18,289 nt of DNA from BMS3Bbin11 sp034659075 (GTDB taxonomy: Bacteria; Pseudomonadota; Gammaproteobacteria; BMS3Bbin11): assembly GCA_034659075.1 (NCBI GenBank), contig JAYEGM010000043.1, forward strand, positions 1 through 18,289, read 5' to 3'. How positions within the stretch are numbered: position 1 is the first letter of the stretch; each line of letters starts with the position of its first letter. The notes below the pieces were generated by a model, which was not told the origin of the DNA, searched no databases, and saw only the letters and a program-made list of their open reading frames with translations. Both the position numbers and the translations under genes were made by a program. Shown piece after piece: positions 6,364 to 14,053 of the stretch.

Positions 6364-7578
6364 ATGAGTATTTTTAAGACACGAACGCTGAAAGAAAAGG
6401 ATCAGGAGTTTCTCCCGGGGTGGCTAAAGCCATCAATACGGCTCCGCACGACCCTTAGCCTTTGCCTGTTGATACTTGTTTCTGCCTGTGCAACCCGCCC
6501 CCCCGAATCAGCAGATCTACGAGCAATTGACCCTGTTGGCTCAGTGCCCCTGTTTGATGCAGAGGGTCACACGAATGATGTAGAGCTCGCTTTCGCAGAT
6601 AAAACACATATGCAGATTCTTGCATTGTCCGGTGGCGGTGCTGATGGTGCCTTTGGCGCCGGGGTTCTCTGTGGCTGGAGCGAAACAGGCAACAGGCCTG
6701 AGTTTGATATCGTTACCGGGGTATCAACAGGGGCCCTGATGGCGACCATGGCGTTTGTCGGCGCGGAATTTGATGATGAACTTGAAAGGGTCTTCACGAC
6801 AACCACAAGTAAGGATATTTTTCTCAGCAAACCAGTCACTGGCGTGTTCGGTGACAGCCTGCTTGATTACACGCCGCTGAAGCAGCAGGTTGAAAGAGTT
6901 ATCGACGAGAGTTTGCTGGATAAAGTGGCGCAGGAACATCAGAAGGGGCGCAGGCTCTATGTTGCTACCACCAACCTGGATGCAGGCAAGCTGGTGGTAT
7001 GGGATATGGGCAAAATTGCGGCCAGCAGCCACCCACAGCGTGTGCGTATTTTTCAGAAGCGGATACGTGCTTCTGCTGCGATACCCACTTTCTTCAAACC
7101 GGTCTATATCCAGCCGAGCGCATCACGCAAAGAGAGGCAAATGCATGTTGATGGTGGTGTCAAGGCACCGATACTGATCCGGTCATTTATGTTTGATACT
7201 CAGGCCCGTGAGCGTAGCCTGTATGTCATTATGAATGGCCAGATGAAGCTTACTGATGCAGCTGAGGCAGTTCATCCGGATGTCGGCAGCATCGCACGCA
7301 AGGCAATCCAGGAACTGCTGAGAGGTTTGACCTACAAGACCCTCTATCAGGGGTATGTAACTGCTCGTAATGCAGGAGCAAAGTTTTACATGATTACTAT
7401 ACCTGACAATATTAGTGCAACCCGAGATGCGCTGGAGTTTGATCCACAGGAAATGCGCCAGCTGTTTGAGGAAGGAAAAAAGCTCGGTCGTTCCAGCAAA
7501 AGCTGGATGAAAGAGCCACCAAGGCTGGATGATCTTGAGCGGGTTGCTGATGGAAAAAGTAGCCCTCAAAATAACTGA
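6364..7578 (+). CDS. Patatin-like phospholipase, predicted lipoprotein
   Basis: Patatin-like enzymes are Ser-Asp dyad lipid acyl hydrolases. The 404-aa protein shows the oxyanion-hole motif ALSGGGADGAFGAG (about 87-100), the nucleophile elbow GVSTG (119-123, Ser121) and the DGG box with Asp263. Upstream is a hydrophobic stretch ending LVSAC, a lipobox with Cys42, so the product is probably lipid-anchored. The n-region before it is unusually long (27 residues, charged) and the ATG has AAAGGT only one base away, yet no better start is visible. It is divergent from the oleate hydratase gene. The combination suggests release and modification of fatty acids in or near the envelope, which is inference. 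Confidence 0.9.
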   Translation: MSIFKTRTLKEKDQEFLPGWLKPSIRLRTTLSLCLLILVSACATRPPESADLRAIDPVGSVPLFDAEGHTNDVELAFADKTHMQILALSGGGADGAFGAGVLCGWSETGNRPEFDIVTGVSTGALMATMAFVGAEFDDELERVFTTTTSKDIFLSKPVTGVFGDSLLDYTPLKQQVERVIDESLLDKVAQEHQKGRRLYVATTNLDAGKLVVWDMGKIAASSHPQRVRIFQKRIRASAAIPTFFKPVYIQPSASRKERQMHVDGGVKAPILIRSFMFDTQARERSLYVIMNGQMKLTDAAEAVHPDVGSIARKAIQELLRGLTYKTLYQGYVTARNAGAKFYMITIPDNISATRDALEFDPQEMRQLFEEGKKLGRSSKSWMKEPPRLDDLERVADGKSSPQNN

Positions 7579-7622
7579 TAACACGTACAGTCGCTCCGAG
7601 ACCCGATAAAGCAGGTGCCAAT

Positions 7623-7645
7623 GATAGTGTATTTTTATCACTATC
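7623..7645 (+). repeat. Inverted repeat between the patatin and membrane protein genes
   Basis: GATAGTG (7623-7629) and CACTATC (7639-7645) form a 7-bp stem with a TATTTTTAT loop. No T run follows on either strand, so terminator function is doubtful; it could be an operator or a weak mRNA hairpin in the 125-bp gap. Confidence 0.3.
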
Positions 7646-7703
7646 GATGATAATTAACCCTGCCCTGTTGATTATTCACTTGAAGCGCTGAAGATGAGCA
7701 TTT

Positions 7704-8345
7704 ATGAAATTTGACAGGAACACTGGCGCCAGCAATAACCAGTTGATCAAAGAAATCGTCTTCAATCTTGTCCGCGGGTTTGTTAGCTGGATTGTTTTGT
7801 CGCCAATGATATATTCCTGGGGACTTCTGATTTTTGTATTGTTTGTTATCACATTTATTAATTTTCAGGATGGAACAGTCGAACTATTCAGCTTTATCGG
7901 TAAAACTGTTTCAGAGCTGGTAGAAAAATACCCTTATCTGGAGCGTCTTGCGATTGCAGAGCCCTCTTCAAATAAAGAAGCGGGCATTGACCTGGGAGGT
8001 GAAGATTTCGAGAATTATATCTTCAAGGTTTATGCCATATTGACCATACCCCTCGCCTTGCTGGGATCACTCATTAACTTGATTCGAGGCCCAACACTTC
8101 CACCGCCTGTAAACAACAAGCTGAAGTTTCTGGGCGCTGCAACATTGCTGGCAATAGTGGTGTTTTTTGCAAATTTCATCTTTGGTTCACAGACTTACCA
8201 TGGCAGCATTTTCGTATGGAGTCTGATATTTATAATGGGACCGGGTATAGTCTTTGTGATTAGCTTAAGCTCCCTTTTTTTATCCCGGATTGTCATGAGC
8301 ATAGAGGGTTTATCACAGGATAATTCAGGATCGAGGCAGGTTTAG
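7704..8345 (+). CDS. Inner-membrane protein of unknown function, about four helices
   Basis: I do not recognise a family. The 213-aa product has four clear hydrophobic segments: about residues 27-55, 108-130, 141-162 and 170-200. Between the first two lies a soluble loop of about 50 residues containing EDFENYIFKVY. The N terminus is polar (MKFDRNTGASNNQL). The gene follows the patatin-like lipoprotein on the same strand with a 125-bp gap containing an inverted repeat, so it may have its own promoter. An upstream ATG in another frame (in GATGAGC) hits a stop within a few codons. Coding status is well supported by length, composition and membrane pattern; function is not. Confidence 0.78.
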   Translation: MKFDRNTGASNNQLIKEIVFNLVRGFVSWIVLSPMIYSWGLLIFVLFVITFINFQDGTVELFSFIGKTVSELVEKYPYLERLAIAEPSSNKEAGIDLGGEDFENYIFKVYAILTIPLALLGSLINLIRGPTLPPPVNNKLKFLGAATLLAIVVFFANFIFGSQTYHGSIFVWSLIFIMGPGIVFVISLSSLFLSRIVMSIEGLSQDNSGSRQV

Positions 8346-8652
8346 TGGCATTACAAGATTTAGTGCAGGAGCCCTTCCCTGGCCAGCCGGCCTTTAAGCC
8401 CTTACTTAAAACACAGGACGACTACTTACATCAGGTTGCTGACTGCTTCCACGGTGGCTGCTGTCACCCCTGCCGCTGCAGATTTTTACTTGCCGTCTTT
8501 TTCAATAGAAAGATGCCCGCCGCACTCGCTGTCAGCAATCCGTCACTAAGCAGCGGACACATACCTGGAGCCGATGCACATGAAGGGTGTAATTTTTCCT
8601 TAAGTTTTCTGATATATTAATATTTCAGGTCAACCCTCATTGGGTGGAGATT
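8346..8652. other. Gene-poor 300-bp stretch
   Basis: No supported gene. A 91-codon plus-strand frame starting with GTG at 8345 would overlap the preceding stop; it is rich in Cys and Pro-His runs, has no ribosome site and resembles no family. Another frame reads like a signal peptide (LLTASTVAAVTPAAA) but has no good start and ends soon, so it may be chance or a relic. The last 60 bp are AT-rich (AAGTTTTCTGATATATTAATATTTC) and may hold the promoter of the next gene. Confidence 0.5.
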
Positions 8653-9285
8653 ATGTACAGGAAAAATACCAAAACCGTACTATTAGCACTAAGTCTGATG
8701 CTATCTGCTGGCGCACATGCAGAGATTCGCCCCAACCAGCTAGATAATGCTCAAAGCAAAGCAATAAAACCGGCAGCACAAACACCAGTCACATCATATA
8801 GCTATGCTTATTCGGGACCCGTTTACAGTCGGCCTTACTACCCCCCGAACAGACAAATATTTAATAACAGAAACTCCCACCGAATTAGTGGTCGAAATAA
8901 CTGGTTCAGCGACAACCGTGTGAGAAACTGGAACCGTGCAATGACCAATGTTATTTCAGATATGCTCGGTGATGGTGCCGGTGATTTTGAATTCGACATG
9001 AAGATCAAATTCAAGGCTAAGGGAGAAGGAAAAGGTCGTGGTAAAAGTCGCGCCAATGCCCGAGCAAATCAGCGTTACGGGGGATACTATCAGGGTAACT
9101 ACCAGGGCAGAGGTAATTACTATGGTAGAGGGCATAACTATCAGTACTCAGAGTATGGAAGATACGGCAATGCGCCTTATGCGCCCCCCTATTCAGTCTA
9201 TTCGGCACCGAGTACTTACACCTCTTATCCCCCTCTACCCGCTACAAAATCACCATCAGAAAGCAAAAATATTAAAGCGGAATAG
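8653..9285 (+). CDS. Secreted Gly/Tyr/Arg-rich protein, sulfur-globule-family-like
   Basis: The 210-aa product starts with a signal peptide (probable cleavage after GAHA, residue 23). The mature part has a Pro/Tyr-rich segment (SYSYAYSGPVYSRPYYPP), a conserved-looking core (WNRAMTNVISDMLGDGAGDFEFDMKIKFKAKGEG is split here as MTNVISDMLGDG and GDFEFDMKIKF), then a low-complexity Gly/Arg/Tyr/Asn tail (RYGGYYQGNYQGRGNYYGRG) and a Pro/Ser end. The DM-GDG-GDF-F-M pattern followed by Gly/Tyr repeats matches my memory of proteins annotated as sulfur globule family, related to envelope proteins of sulfur globules in purple sulfur bacteria. Such annotations also occur outside sulfur storers. The ATG at 8653 was preferred over GTG 8644 because GGTGGAG then serves as Shine-Dalgarno. 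Confidence 0.75.
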   Translation: MYRKNTKTVLLALSLMLSAGAHAEIRPNQLDNAQSKAIKPAAQTPVTSYSYAYSGPVYSRPYYPPNRQIFNNRNSHRISGRNNWFSDNRVRNWNRAMTNVISDMLGDGAGDFEFDMKIKFKAKGEGKGRGKSRANARANQRYGGYYQGNYQGRGNYYGRGHNYQYSEYGRYGNAPYAPPYSVYSAPSTYTSYPPLPATKSPSESKNIKAE

Positions 9286-9320
9286 TTTGCATGATGCGTT
9301 TTAAGGACATCTCAATGCCC

Positions 9321-10076
9321 TCAGGCACGCTCTGCTTTACCTGTCGTCATTAACAGGGCCAATAAGCAGATCGCAGCCATTACCATGATGATTACCGGTC
9401 CTGCGGGCAAATCCATCCAGGCGGCAATCAATAAACCCGCAAGATAACCCGTGATGCCAAAGATATAGGCCATCAGCAACGGGGATTTTGCCAGTCGGAA
9501 GGTTGCCAGGGCAGGTAAAATCAAACTGGCAAATACCAGGTACACCCCTACTAGCTGCACTGAAGCAGTAATCGTTACAGCAAACACAAGATAGAAAAGT
9601 AAGCGATTATCATTTGATAATATAAACCTGCGCAACAGGAGCAAGACGGCATACAGTACAGCAACCGGTATCAACTCTACATAATTAACCCACAGGATCT
9701 GACCGATGAGAATTTCCTTTAGGTGCTCACCGCCCTGCGGGTGATTGGCGAGCAACAGCAGGCTGGCACTGGAAGCAATGACAAAAGTCGCACCGATGAC
9801 TGCTTCCTGTACATCCGGCCACAACTTCTCTGCCCAATACAGCATTACTGCACCAGTTAGTGCTGCACTGATAGCCGCCAGTTGGACTTCCCAGCCTTCA
9901 TGAACGCCTGCAGTGAAAGCAATAATGACACCCAGCCCGGCAATTTGTGCTATCGCCAGATCGATAAATATTATTCCGCGTGCCAATACTTCCCGCCCAA
10001 GAGGAACATGCGTGGAAAGCACCAGCAGGCCAGCTAGCAGTGCTGGCAATATTATCCCGATTTCCGTGCTACTCAT
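9321..10076 (-). CDS. Metal (zinc-type) ABC transporter permease, ZnuB family
   Basis: This ABC-3 family membrane subunit forms the import channel for Zn or Mn with a binding protein and an ATPase. It is about 251 aa and almost wholly hydrophobic, with seven to eight helices. Family features are GREVLARGIIFIDLAIAQIAGLG early on and QLVGVYLVFASLILPALA in the second half. It overlaps the end of the upstream binding-protein gene. The ATG at 10076 was chosen because GGTGGTGG precedes it at good distance, while the upstream in-frame ATG at 10088 has no ribosome site. It ends the cluster and is convergent with the sulfur-globule-like gene. No ATPase gene follows or precedes within the cluster. Confidence 0.92.
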   Translation of the reverse strand: MSSTEIGIILPALLAGLLVLSTHVPLGREVLARGIIFIDLAIAQIAGLGVIIAFTAGVHEGWEVQLAAISAALTGAVMLYWAEKLWPDVQEAVIGATFVIASSASLLLLANHPQGGEHLKEILIGQILWVNYVELIPVAVLYAVLLLLRRFILSNDNRLLFYLVFAVTITASVQLVGVYLVFASLILPALATFRLAKSPLLMAYIFGITGYLAGLLIAAWMDLPAGPVIIMVMAAICLLALLMTTGKAERA

Positions 10077-10980
10077 TGCCACCACCATGCGGTTTCAGCA
10101 GGCGCCTGATAATTTCTTCATACCAACTAAAAAGATCTTCAGCCTCGGCTGTACCACCAACTGTTGAAGGTAGCAGTACAACGGGGGCGCCGGATTTCCT
10201 GGAGAACCATTCGATGGCTTTGGACTCCTGGTACTGGGAATGAATGATCACCAGATCCGTAAACCCCTGCGTACGATTGAGTACATCTGCCAAATAGCGG
10301 CTTCCGGGCGGAATGCCCGGTTTAGGCTCCAGCGATGCCACTTCCTTCAAACCCAGCCAGTCCTGCAGGTAGATCCAGCTACGATGGTAGACGACAACAG
10401 GCATGCCCTTAACGGACGCGGCCTTCTGCTGCCAGTCTTTGATTGCGGTGTTCCAGCGCAGGGAAAAATCCTCATAGCGGCGCTGGTACTCATCGCGGTT
10501 GGCGCTGTCAATCTGAATCAGCCGGTCAGTAAGCACGGTGGCCACCTTCGCGATATTCCGCGGATCAGTCTGGATGTGCGGATTTCCACTGGCATGGATA
10601 TCACCCATACTGCGGTCAACAACCTGCGGCACTTCCTTCATCGTCACATGGCTGGTCGCCATCAGATGACCGGGTTTCCCAGCCAGGATTCGAGGATTGT
10701 TGCCCTTGCGCAATAGCACCGGTAGCCAGCCTGCCTCGAGACCGGCCCCTGTGCACACCAGTAAATCCGCCTTGCGAATCTGGGCAATCAGGCTGGGTCG
10801 GGCCTGGATATAGTGCGGATCCTGCATCGCCTGCGTCGCCGACGTCACATCGACATGGTTTCCGCCAAGCTCTTCGGCCAGTGCAGCCCATTCCGGCTCG
10901 CAGGTGAATACCTTGAGGTTGGCCTGCAACGGTAACGACACCAGCAGGGTGAAAACAAGCAGTAAATATCTTCTCATCAT
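10069..10980 (-). CDS. Metal ABC transporter substrate-binding protein, ZnuA-like
   Basis: This is a periplasmic cluster A-I solute-binding protein, 303 aa, with a signal peptide (cleavage near LQA, residue 20). Probable metal ligands are His56 (DPHYIQARPS), His135 (SGNPHIQTDP) and His199 (VVYHRSW), and the LEPKPGIPPG stretch is typical of the family. The long His/Asp-rich loop found in E. coli ZnuA is absent: only GDIHASGNPH remains. It lies 12 bp downstream of the outer-membrane barrel gene and overlaps the permease gene, so the three are surely one operon. Zinc is the likely substrate, but manganese cannot be excluded from sequence alone. Confidence 0.92.
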   Translation of the reverse strand: MMRRYLLLVFTLLVSLPLQANLKVFTCEPEWAALAEELGGNHVDVTSATQAMQDPHYIQARPSLIAQIRKADLLVCTGAGLEAGWLPVLLRKGNNPRILAGKPGHLMATSHVTMKEVPQVVDRSMGDIHASGNPHIQTDPRNIAKVATVLTDRLIQIDSANRDEYQRRYEDFSLRWNTAIKDWQQKAASVKGMPVVVYHRSWIYLQDWLGLKEVASLEPKPGIPPGSRYLADVLNRTQGFTDLVIIHSQYQESKAIEWFSRKSGAPVVLLPSTVGGTAEAEDLFSWYEEIIRRLLKPHGGGNE

Positions 10981-10992
10981 GATTTCACCTCT

Positions 10993-12432
10993 CTAGTAAC
11001 GATGCGCACCATGAGCACCAAGACTCAGCACGTATTGCAGGATCCAGTAGTCGTTCGCCTCCGGACTGGACTTGTCGTGACCGTATTGCAGACGTAACCG
11101 GCTGAACTCGGAATTCGACCAGTCGGCCATCATGCTGTAACGCCAGGGATCGTGTCCCTCGCTGTCGAAAACTGACTCCTCGATCAGTTCAGGCGACGAA
11201 CCACTCGTCGAGCTGGTCAGGGAATCGTAGCGCAGACCGAGGCGCCACTGCGGCATGAACTGGTAGACTGCCTGGGCATACCACCCCGACTGTGATCCGT
11301 CATAACTGCCAGTCTCTGTCATTCCCTCGTGTTCGGCGCTCAGCATGCCGTCATAATCACGATTGAAATACTCGTACTGCAACACCAGGTTGCGCTGTTT
11401 GAAGTTGCCTTGCGGTGCCCATTTCCAGACCAGGTCGAAGCCCAGAGTAACCGTGTCACCGGAGTATATCGGCGACATATGCTCTTCCTCGCCCTCGTGT
11501 TCATCTTCATGTCCGTGTCCGTGGCCGGATTCTGTAGAATAATCGACCTTCGCATCGATCAAAGACAGGCCGGCCTGCCAGCTGTGGCTGATGCCGACAT
11601 CGCCGCCAAGCTTGGCGAACAGGGTGTAGGCCGGGATGGTCGAATCGCCGCTGTACTCGATCGGGTAGCGCCCACCGCTAAGCAGCTCGGAACCGAGCTC
11701 GAAATAGAGGTCGGTTGGCGCCAGCCAGCTCAGCTGCACCCCATCATCGAGCAGGTGGTTGCCGAACAGGCCACGGTAGACCAGCGGCGCATCGGTAAAG
11801 TCCCACTGGTGCGGGTGCTGCTTGTTGAGATAACCGATATCAGAATAAAAGCGTCCGCCACGGACCTTGAGCGCATAGGGCATGGCGAGGGTTTCGAGAA
11901 ATGCCTCCTCGATCACCACTTCGGTTTCGCCTTCGTGGCTATCGAAGGCCGCAGTGAAGCGGCCGAAGAACTTGTCGTCGGCATTGGCACTGATCACCAG
12001 TTCACTGTGGCCAAGGGTGAAGCCCTGCTCACCGGGCCCTGCCTCTCCAGCGAGCTGGAAACCAGATAACGAATATTCTTCAGGGTCTTCACTGAAGTCG
12101 CTGTAGCGGCCATCCAGGATCAGGCTGATAGCCGGGTTGAAACTCTTGTCGCCGCGCTTTGCTGCCGTTGGCTGCGGTACCTGTCCTGCTGACACTGACT
12201 GTTGCTGCGGTGGACTCACCGGCTGTTCCGCCTTGATATCCTGCTTCAGTTGATGCTGTGACTGTTCCGCCTCCAGCAGGCGCTTTTCCAGCGCGTTTAT
12301 ACGTGATTCGTAGTCCTGTTTCAATACTTCCAGCTGCTTGCGCAGTTGATTGATGTCCTCGTTGGCGACAGCCTGTAAAGGCGTCAGGTTCAGGGCAATC
12401 AATGCCCCAGAGATCGTGATTATTCTGTTCAC
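10993..12432 (-). CDS. Outer-membrane beta-barrel protein with coiled coil and His/Glu-rich loop, probably metal-linked
   Basis: The 479-aa product has a signal peptide (cleavage near AVA, residue 23), a coiled coil at about 26-66 with heptad-like Leu/Gln/Lys composition, a Pro/Gln linker, then alternating amphipathic strands of a porin-like barrel finishing in ...WILQYVLSLGAHGAHRY. A loop at residues 304-318 reads HGHGHEDEHEGEEEH, a likely metal-binding stretch; HPH (206-208) and a GAHGAH tail are also histidine-rich. There is no TonB box or plug domain. Being first of the large genes in an operon with a ZnuA-like binding protein and a ZnuB-like permease suggests zinc passage across or capture at the outer membrane. 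The function is inferred from context. Confidence 0.82.
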   Translation of the reverse strand: MNRIITISGALIALNLTPLQAVANEDINQLRKQLEVLKQDYESRINALEKRLLEAEQSQHQLKQDIKAEQPVSPPQQQSVSAGQVPQPTAAKRGDKSFNPAISLILDGRYSDFSEDPEEYSLSGFQLAGEAGPGEQGFTLGHSELVISANADDKFFGRFTAAFDSHEGETEVVIEEAFLETLAMPYALKVRGGRFYSDIGYLNKQHPHQWDFTDAPLVYRGLFGNHLLDDGVQLSWLAPTDLYFELGSELLSGGRYPIEYSGDSTIPAYTLFAKLGGDVGISHSWQAGLSLIDAKVDYSTESGHGHGHEDEHEGEEEHMSPIYSGDTVTLGFDLVWKWAPQGNFKQRNLVLQYEYFNRDYDGMLSAEHEGMTETGSYDGSQSGWYAQAVYQFMPQWRLGLRYDSLTSSTSGSSPELIEESVFDSEGHDPWRYSMMADWSNSEFSRLRLQYGHDKSSPEANDYWILQYVLSLGAHGAHRY

Positions 12433-12465
12433 GGGTAGCTCTCCAGTTCAGTTAAATAGCGATGA

Positions 12466-12490
12466 TCCCGATAACTGAGTGCAATCGGGA
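12466..12490 (-). repeat. Inverted repeat in the leader of the outer-membrane barrel gene
   Basis: TCCCGAT (12466-12472) and ATCGGGA (12484-12490) form a 7-bp stem with an 11-nt loop in the 71-bp gap between the small membrane protein gene and the barrel gene. No T run follows on the minus strand. It may be a partial attenuator, a processing site or a repressor operator; it does not fit the gammaproteobacterial Zur consensus as I know it. Confidence 0.4.
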
Positions 12491-12503
12491 AAATTATCAA
12501 TGG

Positions 12504-12812
12504 TTAACTGGCAGAGCGTGGCGGTGCGCGTGTCGGGTATACCCGTGTTGTTTGATTATTTAGTGGTGCACGGTAAGACGATCGTACAATGAGGAGAAAG
12601 CCATCAGTACTCGGCCTGAACGTTGCTATACCAACGGTTGGCGAGTTGTTTTCGGCGGAGAGCATGACGATGCAACTACTGTCAGCTGCATGAAACATGT
12701 GCTCCGAGGCATGGGCGCCGGCAGCGAACTGGGCAATGATGAACAGGCCAATCAGCAGGCTGATCAGCAATCTATTGCGGCCGGTTCTATCGATGGAAGA
12801 CTGAATTCTCAC
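12504..12812 (-). CDS. Small membrane-anchored or exported protein, DUF2946-like
   Basis: The 102-aa product has a basic N terminus, one hydrophobic segment (LLISLLIGLFIIAQFAAGAHA, about 15-35) and a short hydrophilic tail with HASEHMFHAADSSC and an ending YPTRAPPRSAS. This pattern resembles small DUF2946-type proteins that often accompany metal-uptake genes; the match is from memory and tentative. The start is a GTG at 12812 with little ribosome site, and a promoter-like pair ends only 7 bp upstream, so the message may be nearly leaderless or start at an internal TTG (codon 15). It heads the barrel-ZnuA-ZnuB cluster on the same strand. Confidence 0.6.
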   Translation of the reverse strand: MRIQSSIDRTGRNRLLISLLIGLFIIAQFAAGAHASEHMFHAADSSCIVMLSAENNSPTVGIATFRPSTDGFLLIVRSSYRAPLNNQTTRVYPTRAPPRSAS

Positions 12813-12818
12813 GCCTGC

Positions 12819-12847
12819 ATTCTATTCATTAAATGACCGGCTGTCAC
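12819..12847 (-). promoter_or_regulatory. Candidate promoter of the zinc-type cluster
   Basis: On the minus strand, GTGACA (12842-12847) and TAGAAT (12819-12824) are separated by exactly 17 bp, each matching five of six sigma70 consensus bases. This is the best promoter-like pair noticed in the window. Transcription would begin near 12812, at the GTG start of the small membrane protein gene, implying a very short or absent leader. No clear Zur palindrome overlaps it. Confidence 0.5.
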
Positions 12848-12871
12848 CATCAATTCACTGACATCGAGTAG

Positions 12872-13390
12872 CTATTCCAGATTCCTGGCAAGCAGGTAGA
12901 GCTCCACCTTTCCGTCGCCGCTGATACCCTGCTCCCAGCTGTCCACGGAGTTTTCGAATGAAAAACGCACCACGCAGCATGTAGGCATACGGTCTACCGA
13001 ACGGTTCGAGAAATCCCATGCGAGGTTCTCGAGTCCCGGGTTATGGGCAATCACCGCTACATCCCGTTTTTCCGAGGGACATTCAGCGATGATTGATTTG
13101 ATGGTTGTCGACGACGCGAGATACAGGTCCTGTCGGTACTCGATATGATGGTCATCGATAGCCAGCTCAGTGCGCAGACCACGCAGGGTTTTCCTGGCTC
13201 TCGATGCCTGACTGCATAACACCAGGTCAAAGTCGATACCGGCTTCCGCCAGGTACCGTCCTACTCGGGGTGCATCCCGTTTGCCGCGTTTGTTCAGTGG
13301 GCGATCGAAATCCGCTGGCCGTGGATCACTCCAGGATGACTTGGCATGCCGAATCAGGGTAATCCTGTGATGTGTGTTTTCATCGTACAT
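12872..13390 (-). CDS. SixA-type histidine phosphatase (phosphoglycerate-mutase-like)
   Basis: Members of this branch of the histidine phosphatase superfamily remove phosphate through a phosphohistidine intermediate; E. coli SixA acts on histidine phosphotransfer domains and on the nitrogen PTS. The 172-aa protein has the RHG-type motif ITLIRHAKSSW (His15), the arginine-containing SQASRARKTL segment (60-69), and the second catalytic histidine in VIAHNPGLE (His116). There is no signal peptide. The ATG at 13390 was chosen because it lies two bases after the tag stop and begins the family homology; an in-frame extension to 13486 would lie inside tag. It is thus the second gene of a tag operon. 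The physiological substrate is unknown. Confidence 0.88.
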   Translation of the reverse strand: MYDENTHHRITLIRHAKSSWSDPRPADFDRPLNKRGKRDAPRVGRYLAEAGIDFDLVLCSQASRARKTLRGLRTELAIDDHHIEYRQDLYLASSTTIKSIIAECPSEKRDVAVIAHNPGLENLAWDFSNRSVDRMPTCCVVRFSFENSVDSWEQGISGDGKVELYLLARNLE

Positions 13391-13391
13391 G

Positions 13392-13964
13392 TTAACTAAG
13401 CTCCGCATGGCGATAACAGTCGATGGTATGGTCATTGACCATGCCGACAGCCTGCATGAAAGCGTAGCAGATGGTCGAACCGACAAAACGGAAACCGCGT
13501 TTTTTCAGATCCTTGCTCATGGCATCGGACTCGAGCGTGTTAGCCGGGATTTCAGAATGTGTTGCCCAGTTGTTCTGGATTACCAGGCCATCGGTGAATT
13601 GCCAGATATAGTCATCAAAGCTACCGAACTCCTCCTGCACATCGAGAAAGAATCGAGCATTGCTCACAGCTGATGTGACTTTGAGCCGATTACGCACAAT
13701 GCCCGGATCTAACAATAATTTCTCAATTTTCTTATCAGTGTATTTCACTACTCTCAAGGGATCAAAATTGTCAAATACCTTGCGGTAGTGGTCTCTTTTT
13801 TTCAGGATAGTTATCCAGCTCAAACCTGCCTGCGCACCTTCGAGAATAAGAAACTCGAATAGTCTCCTGTCATCATGTAATGGTACTCCCCATTCATCAT
13901 CGTGGTAGACCCTTTCGATTTCTGAACCCGTGCACCATTCGCAACGTTTAATGCCTTTCATCAT
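13392..13964 (-). CDS. tag: DNA-3-methyladenine glycosylase I
   Basis: Tag removes 3-methyladenine from alkylated DNA in base excision repair. The 190-aa sequence aligns end to end with E. coli Tag. The zinc ligands are present as Cys8, His21, His179 and Cys183, with the same H-x3-C spacing at the C terminus. The signature EGAQAGLSWITILKKR (42-57, including the conserved Glu) and FVGSTICYAFMQAVGMVNDH are intact. The start has a good AAGGGTGA ribosome site, and a promoter-like pair lies 39 bp upstream. The SixA-like gene follows immediately, so the two are cotranscribed; the pairing of repair and phosphatase genes has no obvious functional logic. Confidence 0.97.
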   Translation of the reverse strand: MMKGIKRCEWCTGSEIERVYHDDEWGVPLHDDRRLFEFLILEGAQAGLSWITILKKRDHYRKVFDNFDPLRVVKYTDKKIEKLLLDPGIVRNRLKVTSAVSNARFFLDVQEEFGSFDDYIWQFTDGLVIQNNWATHSEIPANTLESDAMSKDLKKRGFRFVGSTICYAFMQAVGMVNDHTIDCYRHAELS

Positions 13965-14002
13965 TCACCCTTCGCCATTGCAGGCTTCTTCGTATCAATA
14001 TT

Positions 14003-14031
14003 ATTACAGGATAAAAGCATATGGGTACCAA
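14003..14031 (-). promoter_or_regulatory. Candidate tag promoter
   Basis: On the minus strand TTGGTA (14026-14031) and TGTAAT (14003-14008) are 17 bp apart, matching four and five of six consensus bases. Transcription would start near 13996, giving a leader of about 32 nt before the tag start. It lies in the 89-bp gap shared with the divergent lipoprotein gene. Confidence 0.4.
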
Positions 14032-14053
14032 TATTTCTCTGTGCTAACATAGC

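Noticed and set aside
6131..6367. 78-codon plus-strand open frame in the ohyA-patatin gap
   Set aside because: Overlaps both neighbouring starts, has no ribosome site and looks like translated promoter DNA.
7183..7641. 152-codon minus-strand open frame
   Set aside because: Mostly antisense to the patatin gene with its intact catalytic motifs; Cys/Ser/Leu-rich product without family likeness.
8345..8620. 91-codon plus-strand open frame
   Set aside because: GTG start inside the preceding stop context, Cys/His/Pro-rich composition without pattern, no family likeness.
10240..10716. 158-codon plus-strand open frame
   Set aside because: Antisense to the ZnuA-like gene; no signal, motif or ribosome site.
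11329..12069. 246-codon plus-strand open frame
   Set aside because: Lies entirely antisense to the outer-membrane barrel gene, whose signal peptide, coiled coil and strand pattern are convincing; the antisense product has no recognisable features.
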